Origin: Alkalihalobacterium elongatum
GTDB lineage: Bacteria; Bacillota; Bacilli; Bacillales; Bacillaceae_F
DNA: 49,640 bases
Reading direction: 5' to 3'
Assembly (NCBI RefSeq): GCF_019024285.1
Contig: NZ_WMKZ01000032.1
Location: 1 to 49,640 of the forward strand
Part shown: positions 25,372 through 33,282 of the stretch, piece by piece
How positions within the stretch are numbered: position 1 is the stretch's first letter
Layout: every line of letters begins with the position of its first letter
Made by a program: the position numbers and the translations under genes
The notes under the pieces: generated by a model
Told to the model about the DNA's origin: nothing
The model's input: the letters and a program-made list of their open reading frames with translations, nothing else
Databases searched by the model: none

Positions 25372-26481
25372 TTATACCTCTTGAAACGTTAACTGTTTAT
25401 CAAGAACAGTTACTTTATAAGAGACATAGGTTGTTGATCCTTGTCTATTTCCTAAGACTTTTGCTAAGGGAACCTCGAGGTGTCTTCTGATTTCTCGTCT
25501 CATAGCCCTGGCGCCGTAATGTTTGTCGAAACCTTTCTCGATGATAAATTGCTTAGCGCTATCATCAAGAGTGATTTGACAAAGGTGTTTTTCTAGTCTT
25601 TCATTTAGCAGGGATACAAATTTATCAAGAATAGGGTAGAAGGTATCTTGACCTAACCAATTAAAAATAACACGATCATCTAGTCGGTTAATAAATTCAG
25701 GCGAGAAACTTTGTTCTAGTTGTTTTTTTATGATCTTTTGTAATATAAAATTGTTACTTTTACCCCAATTAGACGGTAGAAGGCGATAGTAGAGCCTTTT
25801 TAACTTCGATTTAAAATTGTTATCCACAAATTCAAAGATCTGCCTTGAACCTAGATTACTAGTCATGAATATTATTGAGTTACGGAAGTCAATCACATGT
25901 TCTCCATTGGTTAATACCATCTTCCCATTATCAAATACATTTAAAAGCGATTGTAAAACAGTTGTATCAGCTTTTTCTATTTCATCTAGTAACACAATAC
26001 CTGGTTTACTAAACGAACCTTTAATTTTTTCTTCATCGAAAACGCTAGTCCCTTCTTTACTACCAACATAGCCAGGAGGTGCCCCAGTGATGGCAGCAGC
26101 GTAATGCTCTTGAGCTAGTGTATTCATATCAATTCTACAAAAGGCATCGGGTCGACCATAAATTGAATTTGCGATGACTTTGACTGTTTCCGTTTTTCCT
26201 ACCCCAGTTGGTCCGAGAAAAATAGCTACATATAGCGGTCGGTGCTTTTCAGTGATATCAGCGTGAACGATATTAAGCATATCAGACACTTTTTCAATAA
26301 CTTCATTCTGGCCAAAAATTGTTTTCTTTAAAGTATTAATAACTAATGAGGGTTTAAAAGAAAATCTAGTTTTCACTTTAGCTATTAGTGAAGAAGTAGT
26401 TTCTTTGATATTTAGTTCTTCTTGGTTTTCTTCTAGTGCTTTTTCTTGGTAACTTTTTAGTTTATCGTTGATAAATGGCAA
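25372..26481 (-). CDS. amiB: AAA+ ATPase of the AmiB type (ClpB D2-like)
   Basis: A 369-residue single-module AAA+ protein, close in length to Pseudomonas AmiB. Walker A GPTGVGKT at 90-97, Walker B IVLLDEIEKAD from 162, sensor-1 region IIFMTSNLGSRQ, arginine-finger region FSPEFINRLDDRVIF and a ClpB-type C-terminal lid (KHYGARAMRREIRRHLEVPL). The N-terminal 60 residues lack any known substrate domain. It starts with TTG 26481 after AAGGAGG. Its place between amiE and amiS mirrors the Pseudomonas amiEBCRS operon; there AmiB may assist the transporter, but its function is unproven. Confidence 0.85.
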   Translation of the reverse strand: MPFINDKLKSYQEKALEENQEELNIKETTSSLIAKVKTRFSFKPSLVINTLKKTIFGQNEVIEKVSDMLNIVHADITEKHRPLYVAIFLGPTGVGKTETVKVIANSIYGRPDAFCRIDMNTLAQEHYAAAITGAPPGYVGSKEGTSVFDEEKIKGSFSKPGIVLLDEIEKADTTVLQSLLNVFDNGKMVLTNGEHVIDFRNSIIFMTSNLGSRQIFEFVDNNFKSKLKRLYYRLLPSNWGKSNNFILQKIIKKQLEQSFSPEFINRLDDRVIFNWLGQDTFYPILDKFVSLLNERLEKHLCQITLDDSAKQFIIEKGFDKHYGARAMRREIRRHLEVPLAKVLGNRQGSTTYVSYKVTVLDKQLTFQEV

Positions 26482-26560
26482 TTTGATTTCCTCCTTTTTA
26501 TGGAGTAGAAGGGGGGAGCCAAATTTTATTGGCCCCTAAACCTGAATTAAAGAATAGAAT

Positions 26561-27607
26561 TTAAACACCTGCTTCTTTTGTTTTTCCTTCGTGTGGGATT
26601 CCGTTGATTGGACACTCGGCAGTACCAACAGTTTTTCTCGTGATTTTTTCAACATTTTCCCTAGCTTGTTCAGCATCCATTACCCATGTACGATAAAAGT
26701 CAAATGGACATTCAGCCACTCCCTTATCGCCGTCTCCAGATTGAATAGTTCCTGTGTATCCTCTGTGTAGTAATTTAAATAAGTGGTTTTGTGATTGCCA
26801 ATTTGCTCTTGCATCACGAATTTGTGAAACAGAAAGCTCTGCATATTGAATACCATTTTCTTCAGTACCGCATTCGCCTAAAGTTCCACCATCAAATCCA
26901 ACAATACTAGAGTGACCGAAGTATGAATATACACCATCAAAACCAGTAGCGTTTGCAACTGCCACATAAGAAGTATTCATCCATGCCATTGTTTTTGCTA
27001 CCATAATCTGTTGCTCTTTCGAAGGGTACATATATCCTTGGCAACGAACGATTAACTCTGCACCTTTCATCGCACAATCTCTCCAGATTTCTGGATAGTT
27101 ACCGTCATCACAAATAATTAAACTGATCTTCATTCCTTTTGGCCCTTCAACAACATGTGTTGTATCACCTGGATACCAAGGCTCGATTGGGTTCCATGGC
27201 AGGATTTTACGGTACTTTTGAACGACCTCACCTTTGTTATTCATTAAGATTAGTGTATTATAAGGGGTTTTATTAGGATGGAGCTCATGCTGCTCTCCTG
27301 TAATTGAAAATACTCCCCACACATTAGCTTTTCGGCAAGCCTCTGCAAAAATTTCAGTTTCTGCACCAGGGATTGTTGTTGCCGTATCATACATTTCTTG
27401 CTCGTCGTACATAATTCCTTGGGTACTGTACTCTGGAAAGATAACTAGATCCATGCCTGGTAAACCTGTTTTCATACCAGTGATCATATTAGCGATATTT
27501 TTACAGTTTTCTAGTACTTGCTCCTTATTGTGTAGACGTGGCATTTTATAGTTGACAACAGCTACCCCTACAGTATCCTTACTACTACTAATATCCCCAT
27601 GTCTCAT
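26561..27607 (-). CDS. amiE: Aliphatic amidase
   Basis: A 348-residue nitrilase-superfamily amidase. The catalytic triad falls at the positions known for the family: Glu59 (FPEYSTQG), Lys134 (KYRKILPW) and Cys166 (ICDDGNYPE). Length and the MRHGDISSS start match AmiE enzymes, which hydrolyse acetamide, propionamide and acrylamide to acid and ammonia and act as hexamers in the cytosol. It is the first gene of a minus-strand operon. A sigma-54 promoter lies at 27704-27719, about 86 nt of leader before the start, and an activator-type dyad lies upstream at 27773. Nitrogen- or amide-inducible expression is therefore likely. Confidence 0.95.
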   Translation of the reverse strand: MRHGDISSSKDTVGVAVVNYKMPRLHNKEQVLENCKNIANMITGMKTGLPGMDLVIFPEYSTQGIMYDEQEMYDTATTIPGAETEIFAEACRKANVWGVFSITGEQHELHPNKTPYNTLILMNNKGEVVQKYRKILPWNPIEPWYPGDTTHVVEGPKGMKISLIICDDGNYPEIWRDCAMKGAELIVRCQGYMYPSKEQQIMVAKTMAWMNTSYVAVANATGFDGVYSYFGHSSIVGFDGGTLGECGTEENGIQYAELSVSQIRDARANWQSQNHLFKLLHRGYTGTIQSGDGDKGVAECPFDFYRTWVMDAEQARENVEKITRKTVGTAECPINGIPHEGKTKEAGV

Positions 27608-27703
27608 AAATGAAAATCTCCCTTCAATTTTTGAATTTTGATAGATTTAATAATAAAGAAGTGTAGCTTTTATCTACGCTTTTTCACTATTTGCTTTTAT
27701 TAA

Positions 27704-27719
27704 TGCAAAAGCTGTGCCA
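27704..27719 (-). promoter_or_regulatory. Sigma-54 promoter of amiE
   Basis: Reading the minus strand, TGGCACAGCTTTTGCA fits the -24/-12 consensus (TGGCAC-N5-TTGCW) exactly. The transcription start should be near 27693. The second amidase operon has a near-identical element at 32493-32508. Confidence 0.92.
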
Positions 27720-27772
27720 ATTTTAGATACCCTAATAACACTGATTTTCCTTGAAAAGTAGTAATAGATAAC

Positions 27773-27789
27773 TGTCCCATTTTGAAACA
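27773..27789. promoter_or_regulatory. 17-bp dyad A, putative activator (UAS) site
   Basis: TGTCCCATTTTGAAACA, one of four matches to TGTYCYAWWWTGARACA in the two amidase control regions. Its near edge is about 54 bp upstream of the -24 element of amiE. A second AT-rich inverted repeat (ATTTTGAAA ... TTTTCAAAAT, 27779-27815) overlaps it. Confidence 0.75.
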
Positions 27790-27872
27790 TAATTAATTGA
27801 TTTAATTTTCAAAATAATTTTAATAATGTACAATAAAAGGGAAAATAAGATAGGTGTATTATTATGAAACAT

Positions 27873-27889
27873 TGTTCTAAAACAAAACG
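27873..27889. promoter_or_regulatory. 17-bp dyad D, degenerate UAS overlapping the regulator leader
   Basis: TGTTCTAAAACAAAACG matches the dyad consensus at 14 of 17 positions, exactly 100 bp beyond site A. It ends 13 bases before the regulator start codon (27903), so binding here could also repress the regulator's own translation or transcription. It and its flank closely resemble site C with flank (32642-32672). Confidence 0.6.
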
Positions 27890-27902
27890 TGGGGGTAAGA
27901 GG

Positions 27903-30227
27903 ATGAAAAAGATTGGAGTGCTTTTTTCTCTAACAGGAACAACTTCAGTTACAGAAATTGGTCAATACCGAGCAGCTCTCTTCGCACTTCAAGAATATAA
28001 TCGAAATGTTAAGGATAGCAGAGAGCTAGTCGAATTCGTTGTACGTGATATACAATCTGATCCAGATAAAACGATGAGTGAAGCAAAAAGCCTTATTCAA
28101 GAAGGAATTAGAGTTTTTATCGGAACATATACCTCGGCATGTCGTAAAGCTTTGTTACAGTTATTCGAAGAACATGATTGTCTTTTAATCTACCCAGCTC
28201 TTTACGAAGGGCATGAGATCCACCCCAATGTTCTTTATACAGGGGAAGTACCCAATCAACAAGTTTTGCCTCTTCTCAAATATATAAAAAATCACTTTGG
28301 CTCAAATATTTATTTAATAGGTAATGATTATATTTATCCGAAAGCAACAAATGATGAAGTTAAAAAGTACTGGGCTGCTCTTGAAGGGAAAGTTGTAGGA
28401 GAAAGGTATGTTCCTTTTGGACATTCCAATTATATGGACATTTTTGAAGATATTGATAAAAGTGGAGTAAATGCTATTTTTTCTACTTTAGTAGGAGAAA
28501 GTGTTGTTCCATTTTACAGGACGTTTAAAGGATTGGGATTCGACCCGAGGTTGCTGCCAATTTTTAGCCCCATTACAAAGGAAACAGAAATTAAGGCAAT
28601 AGGTGCAAGGTATACCGAAGGACATTTTAGTGGCGGAAGTTATTTTCAATCATTGGATTTGAAAGAAAACCATTTGTTTGTTCAACAACTTAAAAATGAA
28701 TTTGAAGATACACAAGTTATTTCTTCTGTTATGTTTAATACGTACTTAGGCACAAAAATGGTGTTAGAGAAATTAGTAAGTTATGAAAGATTTGAAACAA
28801 GGGCTTTTCTAGACGCACTAACTGACCATAATTTTGAAACACCATCTGGAATGATTAGGGTTGAAAAAGAAAACCACCATATATCAAGGCCAATTCGCAT
28901 TGGGCAAATTAATTCACATGGTCAATTTACGATAGTCTGGGATTCTAAAAAACTCGTTTCTGCAAAACCATATGATACAATAAACAGCAATGCATCCGAA
29001 AAAATAGAAATTGTCGATTGGAGTAGTCTTTTCGAGGAGTTTTCTTTAGAAACTAAAGATGCATATATTTTATTGAATGAACATGATGAAGTTTTGTATG
29101 CAAATGCAATCGCCAATAGCAAATTTAATATTTATGAAGGTCAACTTAGAACTGTTACGGAAATAAACAATAACAATAAAGAATACAATGTTACGATTAA
29201 TCGTCCTTCGAACCATAAGTCTTATAGAATTATACAGATTAATAAAGAACCAGATGTAAAAGTAGATAATAAACAACGTCTAATGAGATTTGACATAATT
29301 AAGACAGTGAATGAAGGGTATCAACAGCAATTAAAAATAGCCTGTGCGGCAACTAACTCGGATGCTAATGTACTAATCTTAGGTGAAACAGGAGTAGGTA
29401 AAGAAGTACTTGCTCACGCTATTCATAAACAAAGTAATAGAAAAAATGGACCTTTTATTGCCATTAATGCAGGCGCTCTCCCTAGAGACCTAGTGGCAAG
29501 TGAGTTATTTGGATTTGTAGAAGGTGCTTTTACAGGAGCAGTTAAAGGGGGACGTAAAGGTAAATTTGAACTTGCCGATGGGGGAACGCTATTTTTAGAT
29601 GAAATCGGAGAAATGCCACTAGACCTACAAATTACACTACTACGGGTATTAGAAACAAAAGTAATTGTTCGATTAGGAGATCATAAAGAAAGAAAGATAG
29701 ACGTCAGGTTTTTGGCGGCCACAAATCGTAATTTACAGGAAGAGATCGCGTATCAAGGGACGTTTCGAGCGGATTTATATTATCGACTAAATGTTATGTC
29801 TGTTACCATACCAGCCCTAAGAGAACGAAACGAAGATATAAGATTATTGGTAAAAGATTTACTTGATAGTTTTATCAATTATTATAGGACAGGTCCATCT
29901 AACCTCTCCGAAGAAGCACTTCAACTTTTACGCTCCTATTCATGGCCAGGAAATATTAGGGAACTTCGGAATGTTATAGAAAGATCATTTTTATTAGCTA
30001 AAAGTAAGGACGATTACATGATAGATGTTGAGCATTTGCCTTCAGAATTAACGATAAAACAAATGCCACCAAAACATAGTAGTGACACCTTGTTATTAGA
30101 GGAAGTTGAAAAACAAACTATTCAGAAAGCACTATCAACTACTAATAACATTAGTAGAGCAGCACAATTGTTAGGGATTTCAAGAAGTACGTTGTATCGA
30201 AAGATGAAGATGCATTCCTTGACGTAA
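27903..30227 (+). CDS. Amide-sensing sigma-54 activator: AmiC-like sensor fused to NtrC-type AAA+ and Fis HTH
   Basis: A 774-residue fusion. Residues 1 to about 370 are a periplasmic-binding-like domain of the AmiC/urea-amide type ([50 protein letters not shown]) with no signal peptide, so it senses in the cytosol. A linker of about 95 residues resembles a PAS fold ([20 protein letters not shown]). Then comes a sigma-54 AAA+ domain: Walker A GETGVGKE near 494, GAFTGA near 541, [13 protein letters not shown], and R fingers, followed by a Fis-type HTH ([20 protein letters not shown]). ATG 27903 is the family-like start; an upstream in-frame ATG (27864) would translate site D. It is divergent from amiE. 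It probably activates both sigma-54 amidase promoters when an amide binds. Confidence 0.92.
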   Translation: MKKIGVLFSLTGTTSVTEIGQYRAALFALQEYNRNVKDSRELVEFVVRDIQSDPDKTMSEAKSLIQEGIRVFIGTYTSACRKALLQLFEEHDCLLIYPALYEGHEIHPNVLYTGEVPNQQVLPLLKYIKNHFGSNIYLIGNDYIYPKATNDEVKKYWAALEGKVVGERYVPFGHSNYMDIFEDIDKSGVNAIFSTLVGESVVPFYRTFKGLGFDPRLLPIFSPITKETEIKAIGARYTEGHFSGGSYFQSLDLKENHLFVQQLKNEFEDTQVISSVMFNTYLGTKMVLEKLVSYERFETRAFLDALTDHNFETPSGMIRVEKENHHISRPIRIGQINSHGQFTIVWDSKKLVSAKPYDTINSNASEKIEIVDWSSLFEEFSLETKDAYILLNEHDEVLYANAIANSKFNIYEGQLRTVTEINNNNKEYNVTINRPSNHKSYRIIQINKEPDVKVDNKQRLMRFDIIKTVNEGYQQQLKIACAATNSDANVLILGETGVGKEVLAHAIHKQSNRKNGPFIAINAGALPRDLVASELFGFVEGAFTGAVKGGRKGKFELADGGTLFLDEIGEMPLDLQITLLRVLETKVIVRLGDHKERKIDVRFLAATNRNLQEEIAYQGTFRADLYYRLNVMSVTIPALRERNEDIRLLVKDLLDSFINYYRTGPSNLSEEALQLLRSYSWPGNIRELRNVIERSFLLAKSKDDYMIDVEHLPSELTIKQMPPKHSSDTLLLEEVEKQTIQKALSTTNNISRAAQLLGISRSTLYRKMKMHSLT

Positions 30228-30329
30228 TAATCTTTTGGCAGTATCACTTAAAAGAATAATTGAAGAGAAAAAAGGAATGTAAATCGACCATTTCTTATAA
30301 GTTCAAGGAATGATCGGTTTTAGGGGAGG

Positions 30330-30364
30330 AACTGCCCTCCAATACTGGAGGACAGTTCTTTTTT
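30330..30364 (+). terminator. Terminator after the sigma-54 activator
   Basis: AACTGCCCTCCA pairs with TGGAGGACAGTT (one mismatch) over a 4-base loop, followed by CTTTTTT. Confidence 0.88.
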
Positions 30365-30529
30365 AATGGTTATTCGGGTGTTTTAATTGCGATTTGCTAC
30401 CACGTCGCGAGTTATATTCTGTTCCTTTATTGTTATCGCCAATCTCTCGACCAAATTCCGTATCTAACTTTCCGTGTCCTCCGGGGCACTTTGATTTTTA
30501 CTTCTGCCTATATCATTGCGCTTGGTCAT
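30363..30529 (-). pseudogene. Frameshifted copy of the small hydrophilic protein gene at 38888-39055
   Basis: The DNA is about 90% identical to 38888-39055, including GGAGGTGTACATATG at the start. One base is missing (CCGGAGGACACGG here, CCAGAAAGACACGG in the intact copy). The frame therefore stops after PEDTES; the lost frame would continue KLDTEFGREIGDNNKGTEYN and so on. Flanking bases on both sides are also similar, so the two loci arose by duplication of a segment of about 200 bp. Confidence 0.85.
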
Positions 30530-30581
30530 ATGTACACCTCCAATCTGTTACACGGATTAATTTTCCAAGAATTAATGGTTT

Positions 30582-30630
30582 CTCTGTCGCCCAACTTGGT
30601 AAAGCATTAACTCAATGGAGGACAGACCCC
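30582..30630. repeat. Half copy of the GGGTCTG/CAGACCC repeat
   Basis: TGGAGGACAGACCCC at 30616-30630 matches the right arm of the family. The left arm (CTCTGTCGCCCAAC) is degenerate. The following 30640-30740 stretch reads like a worn coding fragment (LSKFQTLLIDGINEKEAIK, stop, ALLRLCIEGVNINLKG), family not recognised. Confidence 0.5.
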
Positions 30631-30754
30631 TGTTAAAAAGTTTAGGTCATCTCAGCAAGTTCCAGACTTTATTAATTGATGGGATCAATGAGAAAGAAGC
30701 AATTAAATGAGCGCTTTTACGTTTGTGTATTGAAGGAGTAAATATAAACTTAAA

Positions 30755-30776
30755 AGGCTGGAATTCATTCCAGCCT
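30755..30776 (-). terminator. Terminator of the second amidase operon
   Basis: AAGGCTGGAAT pairs with ATTCCAGCCTT as a near-perfect palindrome. On the minus strand it is followed by TTAAGTTT. Confidence 0.72.
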
Positions 30777-30814
30777 TAGGGATTTTTCTTTCAATCCATT
30801 TTTCGGCAGCGTAG

Positions 30815-32236
30815 TTAAATTTTTGCTTTTTCTAAGTTTGGTTTTTGACCTAATAATGGGTTTGTTTGCTCAAAAGCATAAGCAATGTTTAAAATGTTCT
30901 CTTCTTTAAAGGCAGGACCCATTATTTGCATTCCTACTGGTAATCCTTGATGGAGACCACATGGAATAGAAATAGCTGGAAGGCCACTAATATTTCCTGG
31001 ACCAGTAAAACGTATTACGTGATCTAGAAACATTCCTTCGTTGTGGTTAATAATGACCTTATCTTCACCAATATTCGGAGGTGAAAATGGCAATGTAGGA
31101 GAGATAAGGGCATCGACCTTTTTAAAAATATGAGCAAAATCTTTAGTCATTTGTTTTCTTATTTGTTGTGCCTGCAAATAATCTACTGCTGACGGGAGTT
31201 GCCCTAGTTTCAGTAAGAAGCGAACATCATCACCAAAATCGTGTTCTCTAGCAATTAAATTTTCGTAATGGATTGTACTGGCTTCGCTTATGATGGTTAT
31301 CATTTCTGCATATTCAGAATATTGAAGAGCTGGGATCTTGACTTCTTCTATTTTTGCTCCCAAAGACTCTAATTCTAAAATCGCTTTTCTGACATGCTTT
31401 TCTACAGAGCTATCGACATTTTTGAAAAAGTACTCTTCATTTATTCCAATAATTTTCCCTTTTATATCAGTACTTAATAAATCATGGTAGTTTCCTTTTG
31501 GGATGTCTACTGTTGTCGGATCCTTGACATCATACCCAGCAATATAATCTAGCATAATAGCGGCATCTTCAACACTCTTAGTCATTGGTCCGATATGATC
31601 AAGTGACCATGCAAGTGGGAAGCATCCATATTTACTCACTCTTCCATGTGTGGGCTTTAATCCAACAATTCCACATGCTGATGCTGGAATACGAATGGAT
31701 CCACCCGTATCAGTGCCGAGTGAGGCTATTGTCATATCAGCAGCCACAGCGGCCCCTGATCCACCACTTGAGCCACCAGGAATTTTTTCAGTATTCCAAG
31801 GGTTTCGACATGGACCAAAGTGAGGGTTTGTTGTATTGGCACCCCAAGCATATTCATGCATATTTAACTTTCCACTAAAAACAACTCCTGCTTCTTTTAG
31901 CTTAGTTATGACAGTAGCATCGTAATCTGGGATAAAATTTTCATGTATTTTCGAACCCATCGTGACCTTCTCACCTTTAAAATAAAGAATATCTTTTAAT
32001 GCTAATGGGATGCCATGAAGATTTCCTTTATAGTTTCCTGCCTGTATGTCTTGCTCTGCTTGTTTCGATAAATTCATTATTTTGTCCTTATCATGCTCGA
32101 TATAGGCATTAATTTGACCTTCGAAATCATCAATTCTTTTAAATAAGGATTTAGTAATGTCAACTGGAGAAATATCACCCTGACGTAACATTGGTGCCAA
32201 TTCAGATATCGTCATTTGCGCAAGATCTTTACTCAT
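30815..32236 (-). CDS. Amidase-signature family amidase (GatA/AtzE-like)
   Basis: A 473-residue amidase-signature enzyme. The Lys-cisSer-Ser triad is visible as Lys81 (PLALKDIL), Ser156 (PGGSSGGSG) and Ser180 (DTGGSIRIPAS), with the usual 24-residue spacing between the serines. It is too isolated from gatB to be the tRNA amidotransferase; the partner is instead a 60-residue protein encoded just upstream, overlapping by 4 bases (stop/start). The operon has its own sigma-54 promoter at 32493 and two dyads like those of amiE, so the substrate is probably an amide or ureide whose breakdown supplies ammonia. Exact substrate unknown. Confidence 0.87.
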   Translation of the reverse strand: MSKDLAQMTISELAPMLRQGDISPVDITKSLFKRIDDFEGQINAYIEHDKDKIMNLSKQAEQDIQAGNYKGNLHGIPLALKDILYFKGEKVTMGSKIHENFIPDYDATVITKLKEAGVVFSGKLNMHEYAWGANTTNPHFGPCRNPWNTEKIPGGSSGGSGAAVAADMTIASLGTDTGGSIRIPASACGIVGLKPTHGRVSKYGCFPLAWSLDHIGPMTKSVEDAAIMLDYIAGYDVKDPTTVDIPKGNYHDLLSTDIKGKIIGINEEYFFKNVDSSVEKHVRKAILELESLGAKIEEVKIPALQYSEYAEMITIISEASTIHYENLIAREHDFGDDVRFLLKLGQLPSAVDYLQAQQIRKQMTKDFAHIFKKVDALISPTLPFSPPNIGEDKVIINHNEGMFLDHVIRFTGPGNISGLPAISIPCGLHQGLPVGMQIMGPAFKEENILNIAYAFEQTNPLLGQKPNLEKAKI

Positions 32237-32415
32237 TCTCTACCACTCCTTCCAGAATCATGACAAAGAGCTATATCTTCGGGGCCAATACCTAAATTGT
32301 CTAAATCTCCCTTTAAGTTTTGAATAGCTGTCCACTGATTTTCAAGAGTAATACCTTCTTCAGAAGTCACTTTAATTTGCCTTGATTTTAACAATATTTC
32401 TGCATTTGTCTCCAA
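32233..32415 (-). CDS. Small amidase partner (GatC/AtzG-like in position)
   Basis: A 60-residue protein read just before the amidase, with an ATGA-type overlap at 32233-32236. TAGGAGG lies 8 bases before TTG 32415; a GTG at 32424 falls within the ribosome site itself. Sequence: ITLENQWTAIQNLKGDLDNL and GPEDIALCHDSGRSGRE. I do not recognise the family with certainty. A short companion in front of an amidase-signature enzyme is known for GatC (GatA) and AtzG (AtzE), so a stabilising subunit is the best guess. Confidence 0.65.
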   Translation of the reverse strand: METNAEILLKSRQIKVTSEEGITLENQWTAIQNLKGDLDNLGIGPEDIALCHDSGRSGRE

Positions 32416-32492
32416 AACTAGCACCTCCTAATATTATGAAAGGAAATTACAATGGTGAAACCTGTCCTCCTTTACTCGTTTGAATATTGAAT

Positions 32493-32508
32493 TGCAATAG
32501 TTGTGCCA
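32493..32508 (-). promoter_or_regulatory. Sigma-54 promoter of the second amidase operon
   Basis: On the minus strand TGGCACAACTATTGCA, a full -24/-12 match, 14 of 16 bases identical to the amiE promoter. The predicted start is near 32482, about 67 nt before TTG 32415. Confidence 0.92.
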
Positions 32509-32559
32509 ATTTATCAATACTTACTCTTATTAGATTTATAAAAAGAATTAGATTTTGAA

Positions 32560-32576
32560 TGTTCTATTATGAGACA
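32560..32576. promoter_or_regulatory. 17-bp dyad B, putative UAS
   Basis: TGTTCTATTATGAGACA fits TGTYCYAWWWTGARACA fully. It begins 52 bp upstream of the -24 element, nearly the same distance as dyad A from the amiE promoter. Confidence 0.75.
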
Positions 32577-32647
32577 CTATAAATAAGAATAGTTTTCCAA
32601 TAGTGAATATTAATAAAAAAATTACAAAATGTGCCGTTTTAATACAC

Positions 32648-32664
32648 TGTCCTAAAATGAAACA
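32648..32664. promoter_or_regulatory. 17-bp dyad C, putative UAS
   Basis: TGTCCTAAAATGAAACA, a full match to the consensus, 88 bp beyond dyad B. Its flank (ACATGGGGGAAA) matches the flank of dyad D in front of the regulator gene. Confidence 0.75.
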
Positions 32665-32781
32665 TGGGGGAAATGTGAGAGGGGAGACTGTCTACTTGAC
32701 ATGGGCAGTTCACCATCACGATGAGTTAATATGTTGCCTTAAAGAGGGACAGTCCATTAAATTCCAATTAGGTAGGGGAAT

Positions 32782-33147
32782 ACAAAAATAGCTGAAACTA
32801 GAGGGGAAATTAGTCGTCTTGGTTCAAATTTAACGTAACCATTAGAAGACAATTTAACTGGTAATGTATTTGGTGTATAAAGGTATATCCCTTTTTTTAT
32901 GTAATGAGGGAAGTACTGCAAATGGAGTGCATTCAAAATCTGTTGCGAATTGATACGAACTATCCAATGTGAATTTTGGGCGGATAAGATACAATTTTGG
33001 CCATATGATCGTGAAGGTGAAATTGATTTACTTATTGAATTTAAAGATACTATTATCGGGATTGAAGTGAAATATACTAGTGGACTATCTTCAGATGATG
33101 GTATCTCCAACAAAAAGACGCCGAAAATAAAAATCAAAAGGAATTGA
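32782..33147 (+). pseudogene. Decayed protein with a PD-(D/E)XK nuclease-like C-terminus
   Basis: One continuous frame without frameshifts reads TKIAETRGEISRLGSNLT, stop, PLEDNLTGNVFGV, stop, RYIPFFM, two stops, then an open part ending in EFWADKIQFWPYDREGEIDL and EFKDTIIGIEVKYT. The D...E-V-K spacing in EIDLLIEFKD/GIEVKYT fits a PD-(D/E)XK nuclease core. Four stops in frame make it a pseudogene. It separates the second amidase control region from the permease gene. Confidence 0.65.
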
Positions 33148-33282
33148 CCCAAAGTAACAATAATCCATTGAGGTGAGGGATGTTTTATTATGAATCTTTA
33201 AACTAGTATAGACTTAATTACAAATATTTGGTATTATGCTAGGAATTTATGTTTTTACTTCAGGGTGAAAGGATGTAAGTTA

